A DNA stretch of 64,000 bases, from NCBI RefSeq assembly GCF_005116715.1, contig NZ_SWCI01000004.1, positions 248,001-312,000 on the forward strand, read 5' to 3'. The position numbers and the translations under genes are program-made. Below are positions 50,493 to 61,359 of this stretch, piece by piece. The first letter of the stretch is position 1. Each line of letters opens with the position of its first letter. The stretch is from Ferrimonas sediminicola (GTDB taxonomy: Bacteria > Pseudomonadota > Gammaproteobacteria > Enterobacterales > Shewanellaceae). The notes beneath the pieces are model-generated. The model was not told where the DNA came from, made no database searches, and saw only the letters and a list, made by a program, of their open reading frames with translations.

Positions 50493-51109
50493 CTCTTTAA
50501 TCCTAAAATAAAGGCCCGGCAGGTAGCGGCGGCACGCTGGAGGTTCACCTCCTCGGTGACACCGCTGGCCTTCCTGGGCTTGAATCCATGGTCACCATCG
50601 GTGACGTAGTCGAGGCACACATGGGCCGGCAGGGTGATCGCCTCCAACTCAGAGCGGTTACCGAAGCTGTCCCGCTCCCCCTGCAACACCAGGGTGGGCG
50701 CCTGACCCAGGGTCAGCGGCTCCAGTCGCCAGTTGTCCGGTTTCCCCACGGGATGGAAGGGGTAACCCAGGGCGATCACCCCATCGACGGGGTGGTCCAT
50801 GGCCCAGGTGGCACTGACCCGGCCTCCCAGGGATTTTCCCCCCACCGCCAGGATGCGGTCATGCCGGCGGTACTGTGCCACCAGCTGGTCAAGCGCCTCC
50901 AGCAGGCGCGGCATTCTATCAGGGGGACGTCGCCTGTTGGTAGCCCGGATGGTCTGCATATAGGGAAATTCGTAACGCACCACACACAGGTCGTCACCGG
51001 CGATGGCCCCGGCCATGGTAGCCATGAAGGGGTGGTCCATGCCGGCGCCGCTGCCATGCCCCAGCAGCAGCCAGTGTTCGGCCTCGGGATTGCCGTCGAT
51101 TCTAACCAT
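50489..51109 (-). CDS. Alpha/beta-hydrolase of the KANL3/Tex30 type
   Basis: The 206-residue cytoplasmic protein has an alpha/beta-hydrolase fold: LLGHGSGAGMDHPFM (oxyanion region), GGKSLGGR as the nucleophile elbow (Ser in GxSxGG), LVLQGERDSFG with the acid residue and DGDHGFKP with the His. This is the bacterial family related to Tex30/KANL3. It lies between gcvA and ygdD, where E. coli has no gene. It overlaps ygdD by four bases. The substrate is unknown. Confidence 0.82.
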   Translation of the reverse strand: MVRIDGNPEAEHWLLLGHGSGAGMDHPFMATMAGAIAGDDLCVVRYEFPYMQTIRATNRRRPPDRMPRLLEALDQLVAQYRRHDRILAVGGKSLGGRVSATWAMDHPVDGVIALGYPFHPVGKPDNWRLEPLTLGQAPTLVLQGERDSFGNRSELEAITLPAHVCLDYVTDGDHGFKPRKASGVTEEVNLQRAAATCRAFILGLKR

Positions 51110-51118
51110 GCTCTCTCC

Positions 51119-52045
51119 TCAGGGTTCGTAGACCGGTGCCGGGATGGGATCCGATTCGTTCTCCTGGCGGAAGGTCTCCACCATCCACTCCCGAAACGCC
51201 GAGATCTTGCCCAGGTCCGCCTGGCTCTCCTGGCACACCAGGTAATAGGCGTTCTTACTGGGCAACACCTTGTCGATGGGACAGATCAGTCTGCCCGCTT
51301 CGATGTCGGGCCGGGCCAGCACCGAGTAGCCCAGGGCCACCCCGTGACCGTGGATCGCCGCCTGCAGCACCAGGGAGGAGTGGCTGAAGATCGGTCCCTG
51401 GCTGACGTTGGGCAGCTCCACTCCGGCCATCTTGGCCCAGGTCTTCCAGTCGCGGCGAGACATGTCGTGCAGCAGGGTGTGCAACTTGAGATCCCCGGGC
51501 GCCTTCAGGGGCTTGGAGCCGGCAAGCAGCGAGGGCGCGCACACAGGTACCAGGGATTCCGCCCTGAGCATGTCTGCCCGCAGGCCCGGCCACTTACCCC
51601 GGCCATAGTAGATGGCCACATCCACATCGTCGGACAAGGATCCCTCATCCATATCCACCGCCTTGATGCGTACATCCACCTCGGGATGTAGCTCGGAAAA
51701 CTTGGCCAGGCGGGGCACCAGCCACTGGATGGCAAAGCTGGGCGCCAGGCTGACGGTCAGGGAGCCGCTGGCGCTGCGGGCCAGCAGCCGCTCGGTGGCA
51801 TCACTGAGTTGGGTGAACAGATCCTTGATGTCCAGGAAGTAGCTCTGACCCTCCTCGGTAAGCAGTAAGGAGCGGTTTCTGCGCCTGAAAAGTTTTAATC
51901 CCAAAAACTCTTCCAGGGCCTTTATCTGGTGACTGATTGCGGCCTGGGTCACAAATAACTCTTCTGCCGCCCGCGTGAAGCTAAGGTGGCGGGCGGCCGC
52001 TTCGAAGGCCTTGACGGCGTTAAGCGGAGGCAGGCGGCGGGACAT
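51119..52045 (-). CDS. gcvA: LysR-family regulator GcvA
   Basis: Activator/repressor of the glycine cleavage genes in E. coli. The 308-residue product (E. coli 305) starts MSRRLPPLNAVKAFEAAARHLSF and carries the LysR helix-turn-helix (TRAAEELFVTQAAISHQIKALEEFLG, residues about 24-49) and a C-terminal effector-binding domain. The synteny gcvA-ygdD-rlmM supports the name. A GcvR-like ACT protein is at 27595. No gcv operon is in the window. Confidence 0.9.
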   Translation of the reverse strand: MSRRLPPLNAVKAFEAAARHLSFTRAAEELFVTQAAISHQIKALEEFLGLKLFRRRNRSLLLTEEGQSYFLDIKDLFTQLSDATERLLARSASGSLTVSLAPSFAIQWLVPRLAKFSELHPEVDVRIKAVDMDEGSLSDDVDVAIYYGRGKWPGLRADMLRAESLVPVCAPSLLAGSKPLKAPGDLKLHTLLHDMSRRDWKTWAKMAGVELPNVSQGPIFSHSSLVLQAAIHGHGVALGYSVLARPDIEAGRLICPIDKVLPSKNAYYLVCQESQADLGKISAFREWMVETFRQENESDPIPAPVYEP

Positions 52046-52187
52046 AAGGTTACCTCGAGGTTACCGGATAAGATTTTCTAATACCGAATATTATATTAAA
52101 TCGTTTGTTATCACTATGCCGTCCGGCTATTTTTCACCCCGTAAACGCACTGAATTTGACCTTCTTCCTGAAACGACGAGGCCCGAC

Positions 52188-52415
52188 ATGACCACTTTAA
52201 GCCTGCTTATCCCCACCGTAGTTGCCGTTGCCATGCACAACCCCATGGCTCAGCCCGAAGCGGTAGAGTTTAACCTCAACGAGATTCATCAGCAGATCGA
52301 GCTACAACTGGATCGCCAGGTTCAGCAGATGCAGGCCGAACAGGCCACCATGGAGCTGAGCGAGCCCCTGGAGCTGGCGACCCAGCCCGCCCCCAAAGCC
52401 ACCCTGGCCGACTGA
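52188..52415 (+). CDS. Small hypothetical protein
   Basis: A 75-residue product starting at ATG 52188 after a GAGG ribosome site. The N-terminus is mildly hydrophobic (LSLLIPTVVAVAMHNPMAQ) and may act as a signal or anchor; the rest is helical and Q/E-rich (residues about 22-62). Not recognised. The frame is open further upstream (to 51975) but overlaps gcvA and its control region and is not supported there. A hairpin follows at 52432. Confidence 0.5.
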   Translation: MTTLSLLIPTVVAVAMHNPMAQPEAVEFNLNEIHQQIELQLDRQVQQMQAEQATMELSEPLELATQPAPKATLAD

Positions 52416-52431
52416 GACTCGCAAGGAAGAA

Positions 52432-52460
52432 GCCCTGTCGCCAAGGTCGGGCGACAGGGG
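52432..52460. terminator. Hairpin between the small gene and kdsA
   Basis: GCCCTGTCGCC and GGCGACAGGGGC form a long stem with a short loop. No T run follows on either strand, so termination efficiency is uncertain. It lies eight bases past the kdsA stop on the minus strand. Confidence 0.6.
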
Positions 52461-52467
52461 CACAGTG

Positions 52468-53346
<879 letters not shown>

Positions 53347-53347
53347 C

Positions 53348-53595
53348 TAGGGCCTGTTGATCTTTGGTGTTTAGATTTTGGCCGAGGATGACGACAACCA
53401 ATCAAGGAGTTCGATAGCTGGCATAGTGGGTCTACGTCAAAATCGAACGACGTGGAGTGGTTGTCGTCAGTCCGGCCCCGAAGGACGCCTGATTTTACCC
53501 GGTTTTAGTCAGCACAGCCTGATTCCCGATGATAGTTGCGATCACTTTGAGCGCGCATTGGCGCAAAACGATTCAGCAAAAATCAACAGGCTCTA
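53348..53595. repeat. MITE-like inverted-repeat element, copy B
   Basis: A 248-base element bounded by TA with terminal inverted repeats (GGGCCTGTTGATCTTTGG at the left, CAAAAATCAACAGGCTC at the right). Ends match copy A (41210-41376), including inner blocks GGCCGAGGAT on the left and CGATTCAGCAAA on the right. The centre holds its own nested inverted repeat: TGACGACAACCA/TGGTTGTCGTCA (53389-53400, 53458-53469) with TTCGAT/ATCGAA inside. No coding potential. Its right TA forms part of the TAG stop codon of the DUF819 gene, and its left end abuts kdsA. Confidence 0.85.
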
Positions 53596-54840
53596 CCCTC
53601 CCGCCAATACTTGCAGTATCTGTCCGCAGAACCAGGCCATATAGGTTCCCACAGCGTAGCCCAAAACCGCCAGCAGCACGCCCACCGGCGCCAGGCTGGG
53701 GTGGAAGGCGCTGGCCACCACCGGGGCACTGGCCGCGCCACCGACATTGGCCTGGCTGCCCACCGCCATGTAGAACAGCGGCGCTTTAATCAACTTGGCC
53801 ATCAGCAACATCAGCGAGGCGTGCACCAGCATCCAGATGCCGCCAAGCAGGAAATAGACCGGGGAATCCAGGATCGCCTTGATGTCCATGTGCATGCCGA
53901 TGGTCGCCACCAGCACATAGATAAAGGCGGATCCCACCTTGGACGCCCCCGCCTCCTCCAGCTTGGCTACCCGGGTCAGGGAGAGGCCGATGCCTACCGC
54001 GGTGGCGATGACGATGATCCAGAAAAACTTGGAACCGAGGCTGTAGCGCTCCAGTTCCGGGTGGTTCAGCTCAAACCAGGGGCCCAGCAGATCCGCCCCG
54101 ACATGGGCCAGGCCGGTGACGCCGAAACCGATGGCGACGATGAAGATCAGATCATTCAGATGGGCCATGCGGGCATTGTTGGCCTCCCAGTGGGACATCC
54201 TCTGCTTGAGGGATTCAATGGCGGAGGCGTCGGCGCCATTGGCGGCATCGATCTCCCTGGCCTTACCCGCCATAAACAGCAGCACCGCCATCCACACGTT
54301 GGCGACAATCACATCCACCGCGATCATCGCCGAGAAGATGGTATCCCCCACACCGTAGATCTCCTTCATCGCGGTCTGGTTGGCCCCACCGCCGATCCAG
54401 CTGCCCGCTACCGTGGTCATGCCACGCCACACCGCCTCGGGTCCATGATCACCAAGCAGTTCAGGAAACAGCGCCGAGGTGACCAGCAAGGCGATGGGGG
54501 CGCCGATGACGATCCCCAGGGTGCCGGTGAAAAACATGATGATCGCCTTGGGCCCGAGGCGGGCGATGGCCCGCAGATCCAGCTTCAGGGTCAGCAGCAC
54601 CAGCGCCGTGGGCAGCAGGAAACGGGACGCCATGTAATACAGGGTCTTGTCTTCACCATCAATCACCCCAAAGCTGTTGAGCAGCGACGGAATGAAGTAG
54701 CACAGCAGCAGCGCCGGCACGAACTGGTAGAACTTTTGCCAGAAGGGGTGGCGGCTCTGGTGAGTGTAGAACACCGCCCCCAACACCAGCATCAAAAGAC
54801 CCAGCACCGTGGCCGGGTTGGTAAACAGTACCTGTTGCAT
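53593..54840 (-). CDS. DUF819-family membrane transporter
   Basis: The 415-residue protein has about 11-12 hydrophobic helices and the family motifs AGSWIGGGANQTAMKEI (near 145-165) and VGSQANVGGAASAPVVASAF near the C-terminus, which form inverted repeats as in the YjcL/DUF819 family of putative sodium-dependent anion or amino acid transporters. The stop codon TAG is completed by the terminal TA of repeat copy B, so the element inserted at or created the present end. It occupies the place of ychA in the E. coli hemA-kdsA region. Substrate unknown. Confidence 0.85.
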   Translation of the reverse strand: MQQVLFTNPATVLGLLMLVLGAVFYTHQSRHPFWQKFYQFVPALLLCYFIPSLLNSFGVIDGEDKTLYYMASRFLLPTALVLLTLKLDLRAIARLGPKAIIMFFTGTLGIVIGAPIALLVTSALFPELLGDHGPEAVWRGMTTVAGSWIGGGANQTAMKEIYGVGDTIFSAMIAVDVIVANVWMAVLLFMAGKAREIDAANGADASAIESLKQRMSHWEANNARMAHLNDLIFIVAIGFGVTGLAHVGADLLGPWFELNHPELERYSLGSKFFWIIVIATAVGIGLSLTRVAKLEEAGASKVGSAFIYVLVATIGMHMDIKAILDSPVYFLLGGIWMLVHASLMLLMAKLIKAPLFYMAVGSQANVGGAASAPVVASAFHPSLAPVGVLLAVLGYAVGTYMAWFCGQILQVLAGG

Positions 54841-54938
54841 ATCTTCCTCTGTTTTCTAATTCACCGGTCTCAGCCGGTGTCTCACTGTCCGGACGCCTCT
54901 TGGGACGCGCCGTGACACATGGCCCGAAGGCCATAAAG

Positions 54939-54957
54939 ATGGCGCCGTAGGCGCCAT
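54939..54957 (-). terminator. Hairpin after sirB2
   Basis: On the minus strand ATGGCGCC-TAC-GGCGCCAT is followed by CTTTAT and a second small hairpin. It lies about ten bases past the sirB2 stop and probably ends the hemA-prfA-prmC-sirB2 transcript. Confidence 0.6.
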
Positions 54958-54966
54958 AAAAATCTT

Positions 54967-55350
54967 TTAGCTCAGCAGGATGGGCGTCTTGGTCATCGCC
55001 ACCTTGGCAATCATTCCCAACCACCCCAGCGCACCGAAAAAGGCAAGTATCCTCAGCAGCTTGCCCCTGCTCTTCATGGCAAATACCCCCAGCAGAATGT
55101 AGGCCACCAGGCTCAACAGCTTTTCCGTCAGCCAGGGGCTGGAGCCGGGGTACTGCTTGATCATGAAGCATAGCGTCGCCCCCGACAGCAGCAGCAGGGT
55201 ATCGATCACATGGGGGAACACCTTGACCCAACGGCGGTTCATGAAGCGGGAGCCGCTCATGCTCCAGATGAACCTCAGGGTCAGCAGGGTTACGCTCATG
55301 CCGATCATCAGTAGGTGGAAGTGTTTGACTCCAGGATAGAGTGCGTCCAT
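54967..55350 (-). CDS. SirB2-family membrane protein (YchQ)
   Basis: The 127-residue protein has four hydrophobic helices. Segments KHFHLLMIGMSVTLLTLRF and PHVIDTLLLLSGATLCFMI match the SirB/YchQ family. ATG 55350 overlaps the prmC stop (TGATG) and has AAGGAG 11 bases upstream; the TTG one codon earlier is less likely. Position right after prmC equals E. coli ychQ. Function unknown. Confidence 0.88.
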   Translation of the reverse strand: MDALYPGVKHFHLLMIGMSVTLLTLRFIWSMSGSRFMNRRWVKVFPHVIDTLLLLSGATLCFMIKQYPGSSPWLTEKLLSLVAYILLGVFAMKSRGKLLRILAFFGALGWLGMIAKVAMTKTPILLS

Positions 55351-56195
55351 CAAATCTCCTTGGTTGCCGCCGCCAGGCGGCCAAAACTGTATCTTTCCCT
55401 TCCGGCCAGGTCCTTGCCAGACCCAACCTCGGTATAGCCGAAGCGCCCAAACAGGGCCCGCACCTGCGCTCCCTGGTTATAACCGTGCTCCAGCACCATG
55501 GTGCCGCCATCATTGAGGAATTGGCGTCCTTTTTCAACAATATGGGTAATATCCACCAACCCGTCCTCTCCGGAGGTCAGGGCGGAGAGCGGCTCAAAGC
55601 GCACATCCCCCTGGCCCAGGTGCGGATCCGCCGCCTCGATGTAGGGGGGGTTGGAGATCACCAGATCGAAGCGCCGGCCTTCGAGAGAACCGAACCAACT
55701 GCTCTGTAAAATCTCCACCTCCAGCCCCAGGGCGTCCCGGTTGACCTTGGCCAGGGCGACCGCCTCAGGCTTGAGATCCACCGCCGTCACCACCCAGTCT
55801 GGCCGCTCGCTGGCCAGGGCCAGGGCGATCGCCCCGGTGCCGGTGCCCAGATCCACCACGGCACTGCCGCCGGGCAAGGCCAGCCCCAGGGCGTACTCTA
55901 CCAGAGCTTCAGTGTCGGGCCTGGGGATCAGGGTGCTGGAATTGACCTTCAGCGGCAGCGACCAGAACTCGCGAACACCGGTGATATGGGCCACCGGCTC
56001 CCCCGCGGCCCGCCGGGCCAGCAGGACCTCGTACTGAGCCAGTTGCTCAGACGTCAGCTCCCGTTCGGGCCAGGTATAGAGGTAGGTCCTGGGCCTATCC
56101 AGCAGGAAGCACAGCAGCAGCTGGGCATCCAACTGGGGTGAGTCCCCCCCGTGAAGGCGGTCGGCCCCATGGGTCAGGGCCTGATCCAGACGCAC
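55350..56195 (-). CDS. prmC: Peptide chain release factor N5-glutamine methyltransferase
   Basis: Methylates the Gln of the GGQ motif in RF1 and RF2. The 281-residue product (E. coli 277) has an N-terminal helical domain, SAM motif I DLGTGTG (115-121) and the catalytic NPPY (182-185). It starts two bases after the stop of prfA, whose product it modifies, and overlaps sirB2. Confidence 0.96.
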   Translation of the reverse strand: MRLDQALTHGADRLHGGDSPQLDAQLLLCFLLDRPRTYLYTWPERELTSEQLAQYEVLLARRAAGEPVAHITGVREFWSLPLKVNSSTLIPRPDTEALVEYALGLALPGGSAVVDLGTGTGAIALALASERPDWVVTAVDLKPEAVALAKVNRDALGLEVEILQSSWFGSLEGRRFDLVISNPPYIEAADPHLGQGDVRFEPLSALTSGEDGLVDITHIVEKGRQFLNDGGTMVLEHGYNQGAQVRALFGRFGYTEVGSGKDLAGRERYSFGRLAAATKEI

Positions 56196-56197
56196 GC

Positions 56198-57277
56198 CTA
56201 CTCCTCCGCCAGAGCGGCCAGCAGATCCGCCTGGTGCTCCTGGAGGATGGGCTGGGCCAGGGCGTCCAGATCCCCCTCGATCACCTCGTTGAGACGATAG
56301 AGGGTCAGGTTGATGCGATGGTCGGTGACCCGACCCTGCGGGTAGTTGTAGGTGCGGATCCGTTCGCTGCGGTCACCGGACGCCATCAGGTTGCGGCGGG
56401 AGCTCTGCTCCTGGTTGCGGCGTTTCTCATCCTCCGCCGCCTGCAGCCGCGCAGCCAGGATCGACATCGCCCGAGCACGGTTTTTGTGCTGGGAGCGCTC
56501 ATCCTGGCACTCCACCACCACCCCCGTAGGGAGGTGGGTGATGCGGATGGCGGAGTCGGTTTTGTTCACGTGCTGGCCACCGGCACCGGAGGCGCGGAAG
56601 GTGTCCACCTTGAGATCGGCGGGGTTGATCTCGATCTGCTCCGCTTCCGGCAGCTCAGGCATCACGATGACGGTGCAGGCGGAGGTGTGGATACGCCCCT
56701 GGGACTCGGTGGCCGGGACCCGCTGTACCCGATGACCGCCGCTTTCGAACTTCATCACCCCATAGGCACCCTCCCCGGAGAGCTTGGCGATCACCTTGGA
56801 GAAACCACCATGCTCCCCCTCGGTGGCGGACATCAGTTCGATGCGCCACCCTTTGGCTTCCGCATAACGGCTGTACATGCGGAACAGGTCACCGGCAAAG
56901 ATGGCGGCCTCGTCACCACCGGCACCGGCACGGATCTCGATGAAGGCGTTGGAATCGTCCTTGGGATCCCTGGGCAGCAGCAGGATCTGCAGCTCACCCT
57001 CCAGGGTGTCACGGACCGACTGGGCTTCCTTGAGCTCCTCCTCCGCCATCTCCCTCATGTCGGGATCGTCGAGCATCTCCCGGGCGGTTTCGATGTCCTC
57101 ACCGGCCTGGCGGTAGGCGGTAAAGGCCTTGGCCACCTCCTCCAGCTGGGAGAACTCTTTGGAAAGGGCACGGAAACGATCTTGATCGGAGATCACCTCG
57201 GGCTCGCCCAGCAGCGCCTGAACCTCTTCATAACGCTCGAGCAAGCCCTCTAGTTTTGCAATAACGGAAGGCTTCAT
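56198..57277 (-). CDS. prfA: Peptide chain release factor 1
   Basis: Terminates translation at UAA and UAG. The 359-residue product has the stop-codon-reading PAT tripeptide (188-190), the peptidyl-tRNA hydrolysis motif GGQ (233-235) within [15 protein letters not shown], and the usual four-domain RF1 layout. It lies 29 bases after hemA and two bases before prmC. Confidence 0.97.
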   Translation of the reverse strand: MKPSVIAKLEGLLERYEEVQALLGEPEVISDQDRFRALSKEFSQLEEVAKAFTAYRQAGEDIETAREMLDDPDMREMAEEELKEAQSVRDTLEGELQILLLPRDPKDDSNAFIEIRAGAGGDEAAIFAGDLFRMYSRYAEAKGWRIELMSATEGEHGGFSKVIAKLSGEGAYGVMKFESGGHRVQRVPATESQGRIHTSACTVIVMPELPEAEQIEINPADLKVDTFRASGAGGQHVNKTDSAIRITHLPTGVVVECQDERSQHKNRARAMSILAARLQAAEDEKRRNQEQSSRRNLMASGDRSERIRTYNYPQGRVTDHRINLTLYRLNEVIEGDLDALAQPILQEHQADLLAALAEE

Positions 57278-57306
57278 GTTTTCAACTTTGACAAATAACG
57301 CTGGCG

Positions 57307-58557
57307 CTAATTGTCGTTGATGCCAAGGGCCTTACGCAAGAGGTCAAGGGAATTCAGGTCACCGGTGCGGGCGGCTTGGGACAGCGCCTGGGTCGGAGCG
57401 TGGATCAATCTGTTGGTCAACTTGTTGGCCAACTCGCTCAGCACCTGCTCCGCTTGAGCACCGGACTTCAGCTTGGCGATGGCGCGCTCGAGTATCTGCT
57501 CTTTGGTCGCCAAGCTCTGGTCCCGGAACTGTTTCAGGGTGTCGATGGAGTCCAGGCTGCGCAACCAGTCCATGAACTCGGCAGACTGCTCGTCGGCGAT
57601 GAGTTCGGCCTGCTCGGCGGCCTCCAGGCGCGATTCCATGTTCTTCTGAACGATGCCCTGCAGGTCGTCCACGGTGTAGAGGTAGGCATTCTCCAGCTCG
57701 CCCACCTCAGACTCGATGTCCCGGGGGACGGCGATGTCCACCAGTAGCATGGGTTGCTGGCGGCGCTGTTTCAGGGCGTTTTCCACCATCCCCTTGCCCA
57801 GGATCGGCAGGGGTGAGGCTGTGGAGGAGATGACGATGTCGGCGTGGGGCAGACACTCGGGGATCTGAGGCAGGGTCACCACCTTGGCGCCGAACTCATC
57901 GGCCATCCCTTCGGCACGGCTCAAGGTGCGGTTGGCCACAGTCATCTTGGTCACCCCCGCTTCCTTGAGGTGACGGGCGACCAACTCGATGGTTTCGCCG
58001 GCCCCCACCAACAGCACATTGGAGTCGGTAAGGTTGTCGAAGATGTGCTTGGCCAGGTTGACCGCGGCGAAGGCCACGGAGACCGCCGAGGCGCCGATCT
58101 CGGTCTCGGTCCGGATCTTCTTGGCCACCTTGAAGGTGTGCTGGAACATGCGATCCAGGGTATGAGACACGGTACCGTGCTGATGGGCATTGCCGAAGGC
58201 CTGCTTGATCTGACCCAGAATCTGGGGCTCGCCCAGCACCAGGGAGTCCAGCCCGGCGGAGACGCGCAGAAGGTGTTTGACCGCAGCCTGGTTTTCGTGA
58301 AGATAGAGGCTGGCTCGAACTTCATCCTCCGGCAGGTTGTGGTACTCCACCAGCCAGTTGACCAGGGACTCACTGTCGGCACGGTTGATATAGAGTTCGG
58401 TACGGTTGCAGGTAGATAGGATCACCGCTTCGCCAGTGGGCGTAAGCTTGGACACGCTTTTCAGGGCATCGCCCAGGATGTCCGGTCCAAAAGCCAGCTT
58501 CTCCCGCAGGGAAACACTGGCGGTCTTGTGGTTGATCCCAATTGCTACTAACGTCAT
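57307..58557 (-). CDS. hemA: Glutamyl-tRNA reductase
   Basis: Reduces glutamyl-tRNA to glutamate-1-semialdehyde, the first step of heme synthesis. The 416-residue product (E. coli 418) has STCNRTELY with the catalytic Cys 50, [13 protein letters not shown], the NADPH-binding [14 protein letters not shown], and a C-terminal dimerisation helix. First gene of the hemA-prfA-prmC-sirB2 operon, divergent from lolB with a 145-base control region. Confidence 0.97.
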   Translation of the reverse strand: MTLVAIGINHKTASVSLREKLAFGPDILGDALKSVSKLTPTGEAVILSTCNRTELYINRADSESLVNWLVEYHNLPEDEVRASLYLHENQAAVKHLLRVSAGLDSLVLGEPQILGQIKQAFGNAHQHGTVSHTLDRMFQHTFKVAKKIRTETEIGASAVSVAFAAVNLAKHIFDNLTDSNVLLVGAGETIELVARHLKEAGVTKMTVANRTLSRAEGMADEFGAKVVTLPQIPECLPHADIVISSTASPLPILGKGMVENALKQRRQQPMLLVDIAVPRDIESEVGELENAYLYTVDDLQGIVQKNMESRLEAAEQAELIADEQSAEFMDWLRSLDSIDTLKQFRDQSLATKEQILERAIAKLKSGAQAEQVLSELANKLTNRLIHAPTQALSQAARTGDLNSLDLLRKALGINDN

Positions 58558-58702
58558 GGTTCTCCAGCTTAAACCCGAAATTTGAACATGGGTCGAGATT
58601 TGCGCAATTCTATGCGCAAACGCGCAACCTTGAAAGGTGGTTGTCGACTCTAAACAATGGTTATGTTGCTGATTGTGGTACAGTGCACAAAACAGGTAAT
58701 TT

Positions 58703-59302
58703 ATGCTTAAACGCCGATATCACCCTTATTTCATTGCCTTATTTTTAATGTGGTTGTCCGGCTGTGCCACTGCCCCCCCCGCATCCAGGGACTCCGCTTC
58801 ACCAACAGATTTAACCCGTTGGCAGCTCAAGGGGAAGCTGGCCATTATCCAGCCGGATGAGCGATTATCGGTCAATCTTCACTGGCAGCATGATGGCAAC
58901 CGCGACGATCTTAGACTGACCAACCTGTTCGGCTCAACCCTGATCACCCTCCAAGCTTCGGAAAATGGGGCCAAGATCCGTTACCAGGACCAAACCTACA
59001 CCGGTGACAACACTTCTGAACTGTTAGGACGCCTAACTGGCTGGCCAGTTCCCTTGACCGATCTTTCTCGTTGGATTCTTGGGCAGGGATCACAGGATGA
59101 GGGGGAAATGGTGCTGGACGCCAACGGCTGGCCGGCCCAGGTGATCCTGACCCTGGATCCCAGTCAGCCTCCCTGGCAGATGAATTATCAAGGATGGCAA
59201 CAAGTTGAGGGATACCGCATCCCCAGAATGGTCAGCTTGCGCCAGGGAGACAACAGGTTAAAATTGGCGCTTTCTGACTGGCAACCGGAGTCCTCTAGGT
59301 AA
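58703..59302 (+). CDS. lolB: Outer-membrane lipoprotein receptor LolB
   Basis: Accepts lipoproteins from LolA and inserts them in the outer membrane. The 199-residue product begins with a lipoprotein signal ending in WLSGC, then has the LolB core ([36 protein letters not shown], and [15 protein letters not shown]). First gene of lolB-ispE-prs; its TAA overlaps the ispE start (TAATG). Confidence 0.94.
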   Translation: MLKRRYHPYFIALFLMWLSGCATAPPASRDSASPTDLTRWQLKGKLAIIQPDERLSVNLHWQHDGNRDDLRLTNLFGSTLITLQASENGAKIRYQDQTYTGDNTSELLGRLTGWPVPLTDLSRWILGQGSQDEGEMVLDANGWPAQVILTLDPSQPPWQMNYQGWQQVEGYRIPRMVSLRQGDNRLKLALSDWQPESSR

Positions 59303-60150
59303 TGCCTACCCCAAGCCGCAACTGGCCCGCCCCCGCCAAACTCAACCTGTTCCTGCACATCAATGGTCGCCGCGGCGACGGCTATCATGAGCTGCAGACC
59401 CTGTTCCAGATCCTCGACTACGGCGACACCCTGCACTTCAGCGTCACCGACGACGCCGAGGTCAGCCTGCTCCCTGCGGTCGAGGGGATCGCCAATGAAG
59501 ACAACCTGATCGTCCGCGCCGCCCGGCTGCTGCAACGCCACACCGGTTGCACCCTGGGCGCCACTATCGAACTGGAGAAACGGCTGCCCATGGGAGGCGG
59601 CCTGGGCGGCGGTTCATCCGATGCCGCCACCACCCTGGTGGCCCTCAATGCCCTGTGGAAGTTGAACCTGGATGAGGATACCCTGGCGGCGCTGGGGCTG
59701 AGCCTGGGCGCCGACGTGCCGGTGTTTGTCCGCGGGCGCGCCGCAGTCGCCGATGGCGTCGGCGAAAAGCTGCGTCCCGTCGAGATCGATGAGCCCTGGT
59801 ACCTGGTGATCGCCCCGGGGGTCGAGGTTGCCACCGCCGAGATATTCGGCCACCCCAACCTGATCCGAAACACCCCGAAACTGGCTCAGCCTGAGCTTCG
59901 CCCAAGCCAGTGGCACAATGATTGCACCCCAGTGGTGTTGCAAACCCATGGTCAAGTTGCAAACGCCTTGGGCTGGTTGATACAATACGCGCCGTCTCAA
60001 ATGACCGGCACCGGCAGCTGTGTTTTTGGCACCTTTTCCACCCGCGAAGAGGCGCTGAATGCCTATGCCGAACTGCCCAATGAGTGGCAGGGATTCGTTG
60101 CCCGCGGCTGCAACCGCTCACCTCTGTTGGAGCGGTGCCAGCATCCGTAA
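59302..60150 (+). CDS. ispE: 4-diphosphocytidyl-2-C-methyl-D-erythritol kinase
   Basis: Phosphorylates CDP-methylerythritol in the MEP isoprenoid pathway. The 282-residue product is a GHMP kinase: [22 protein letters not shown] at the N-terminus, the ATP loop [14 protein letters not shown] (about 94-107), and TGTGSCVFG near the C-terminus. Translationally coupled to lolB through TAATG; prs follows after 63 bases. Confidence 0.97.
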   Translation: MPTPSRNWPAPAKLNLFLHINGRRGDGYHELQTLFQILDYGDTLHFSVTDDAEVSLLPAVEGIANEDNLIVRAARLLQRHTGCTLGATIELEKRLPMGGGLGGGSSDAATTLVALNALWKLNLDEDTLAALGLSLGADVPVFVRGRAAVADGVGEKLRPVEIDEPWYLVIAPGVEVATAEIFGHPNLIRNTPKLAQPELRPSQWHNDCTPVVLQTHGQVANALGWLIQYAPSQMTGTGSCVFGTFSTREEALNAYAELPNEWQGFVARGCNRSPLLERCQHP

Positions 60151-60213
60151 CACGGAGCAGTCCCTGGCGACTCCTCATCTAAAACAAAATAAGCCTAGCC
60201 TGAGGTTAATACT

Positions 60214-61161
60214 GTGCCCGACATCAAGCTCTTTGCCGGCAACGCGACTCCCGAACTGGCCCAGCGCATTGCCAACCGTCTCTACTGTTCCCTGGGCGAG
60301 GCCGACGTAGGTCGTTTCTCCGATGGCGAGATCAGCGTCCAGATCAACGAGAATGTTCGTGGCGCCGATGTCTTCATCATCCAGTCCACCTGCGCCCCAA
60401 CCAACGACAACCTGATGGAGCTGGTGGTGATGGTTGATGCCCTGCGCCGAGCCTCAGCAGGTCGAATCACCGCCGTTATCCCCTACTTCGGCTATGCCCG
60501 TCAGGACCGTCGTGTCCGCAGTGCCCGTGTGCCGATCACCGCCAAGGTCGTCGCCGACTTCCTCTCCAGCGTGGGTGTTGACCGGGTCCTGACCTGTGAT
60601 CTGCACGCCGAGCAGATTCAGGGCTTCTTCGATGTCCCCGTAGACAACGTGTTCGGCAGCCCGGTGCTGCTGGAAGATATGCGTGCCAAGGCCCTGGACA
60701 ACCCTGTAGTGGTGTCCCCCGACATCGGCGGTGTGGTTCGTGCCCGAGCCGTTGCCAAGCTGCTGGACGATACCGATCTGGCCATCATCGACAAGCGTCG
60801 TCCCCGTGCCAACGTGTCCCAGGTGATGCACATCATTGGTGATGTGCAGGATCGCGACTGCATCATCGTGGATGACATGATCGATACCGGTGGCACCCTG
60901 TGCAAGGCCGCCGAGGCCCTGAAAGAGCGTGGTGCCCGTCGCGTCTTCGCCTATGCCACCCACCCGGTATTCTCCGGCAATGCCCCGCAGAACATCATCA
61001 ACTCGGTTATCGATGAGGTGATCGTCACCGACACCATCCCCCTGACCGAACAGATGCGTGCCACCGGCAAAGTCACCCAGTTGACCATGTCCTCGGTAAT
61101 GGCCGAGGCGATCCGCCGCGTCAGCAACGAGGAGTCCATCTCCGCGATGTTCGAGCACTGA
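60214..61161 (+). CDS. prs: Ribose-phosphate pyrophosphokinase
   Basis: Makes PRPP for nucleotide, histidine and NAD synthesis. The 315-residue product is the exact E. coli length and has [26 protein letters not shown], the catalytic flexible loop, and the PRPP-binding [10 protein letters not shown]. The start is GTG 60214 (GTG CCC GAC), where the conserved [10 protein letters not shown] begins; no ATG is available nearby. Strong terminator after the gene. Confidence 0.97.
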   Translation: MPDIKLFAGNATPELAQRIANRLYCSLGEADVGRFSDGEISVQINENVRGADVFIIQSTCAPTNDNLMELVVMVDALRRASAGRITAVIPYFGYARQDRRVRSARVPITAKVVADFLSSVGVDRVLTCDLHAEQIQGFFDVPVDNVFGSPVLLEDMRAKALDNPVVVSPDIGGVVRARAVAKLLDDTDLAIIDKRRPRANVSQVMHIIGDVQDRDCIIVDDMIDTGGTLCKAAEALKERGARRVFAYATHPVFSGNAPQNIINSVIDEVIVTDTIPLTEQMRATGKVTQLTMSSVMAEAIRRVSNEESISAMFEH

Positions 61162-61184
61162 TCAGCGTACATTTCTCTGATCGG

Positions 61185-61215
61185 AAAAAGGCGTTCCTCA
61201 GGAACGCCTTTTTTT
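61185..61215 (+). terminator. Terminator after prs
   Basis: GGCGTTCC and GGAACGCC around a TCA loop, followed by seven T (61209-61215) and preceded by AAAAA. Confidence 0.94.
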
Positions 61216-61359
61216 ATATTTCTACAAAAAAATTATTTAGTTACCGTATGAACTGAAGAATTACGCACAATGATCGGCAAGTAATTCAGTTCAAGCACGA
61301 CGGTGACCGATTGTCACATTGCTGTAATGATGCATTAGTGTTTCTGAATTCTTGCCAGC

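Noticed and set aside
51975-52187. Upstream extension of the small hypothetical gene
   Set aside because: It overlaps gcvA on the opposite strand and its promoter region; the ribosome site supports ATG 52188.
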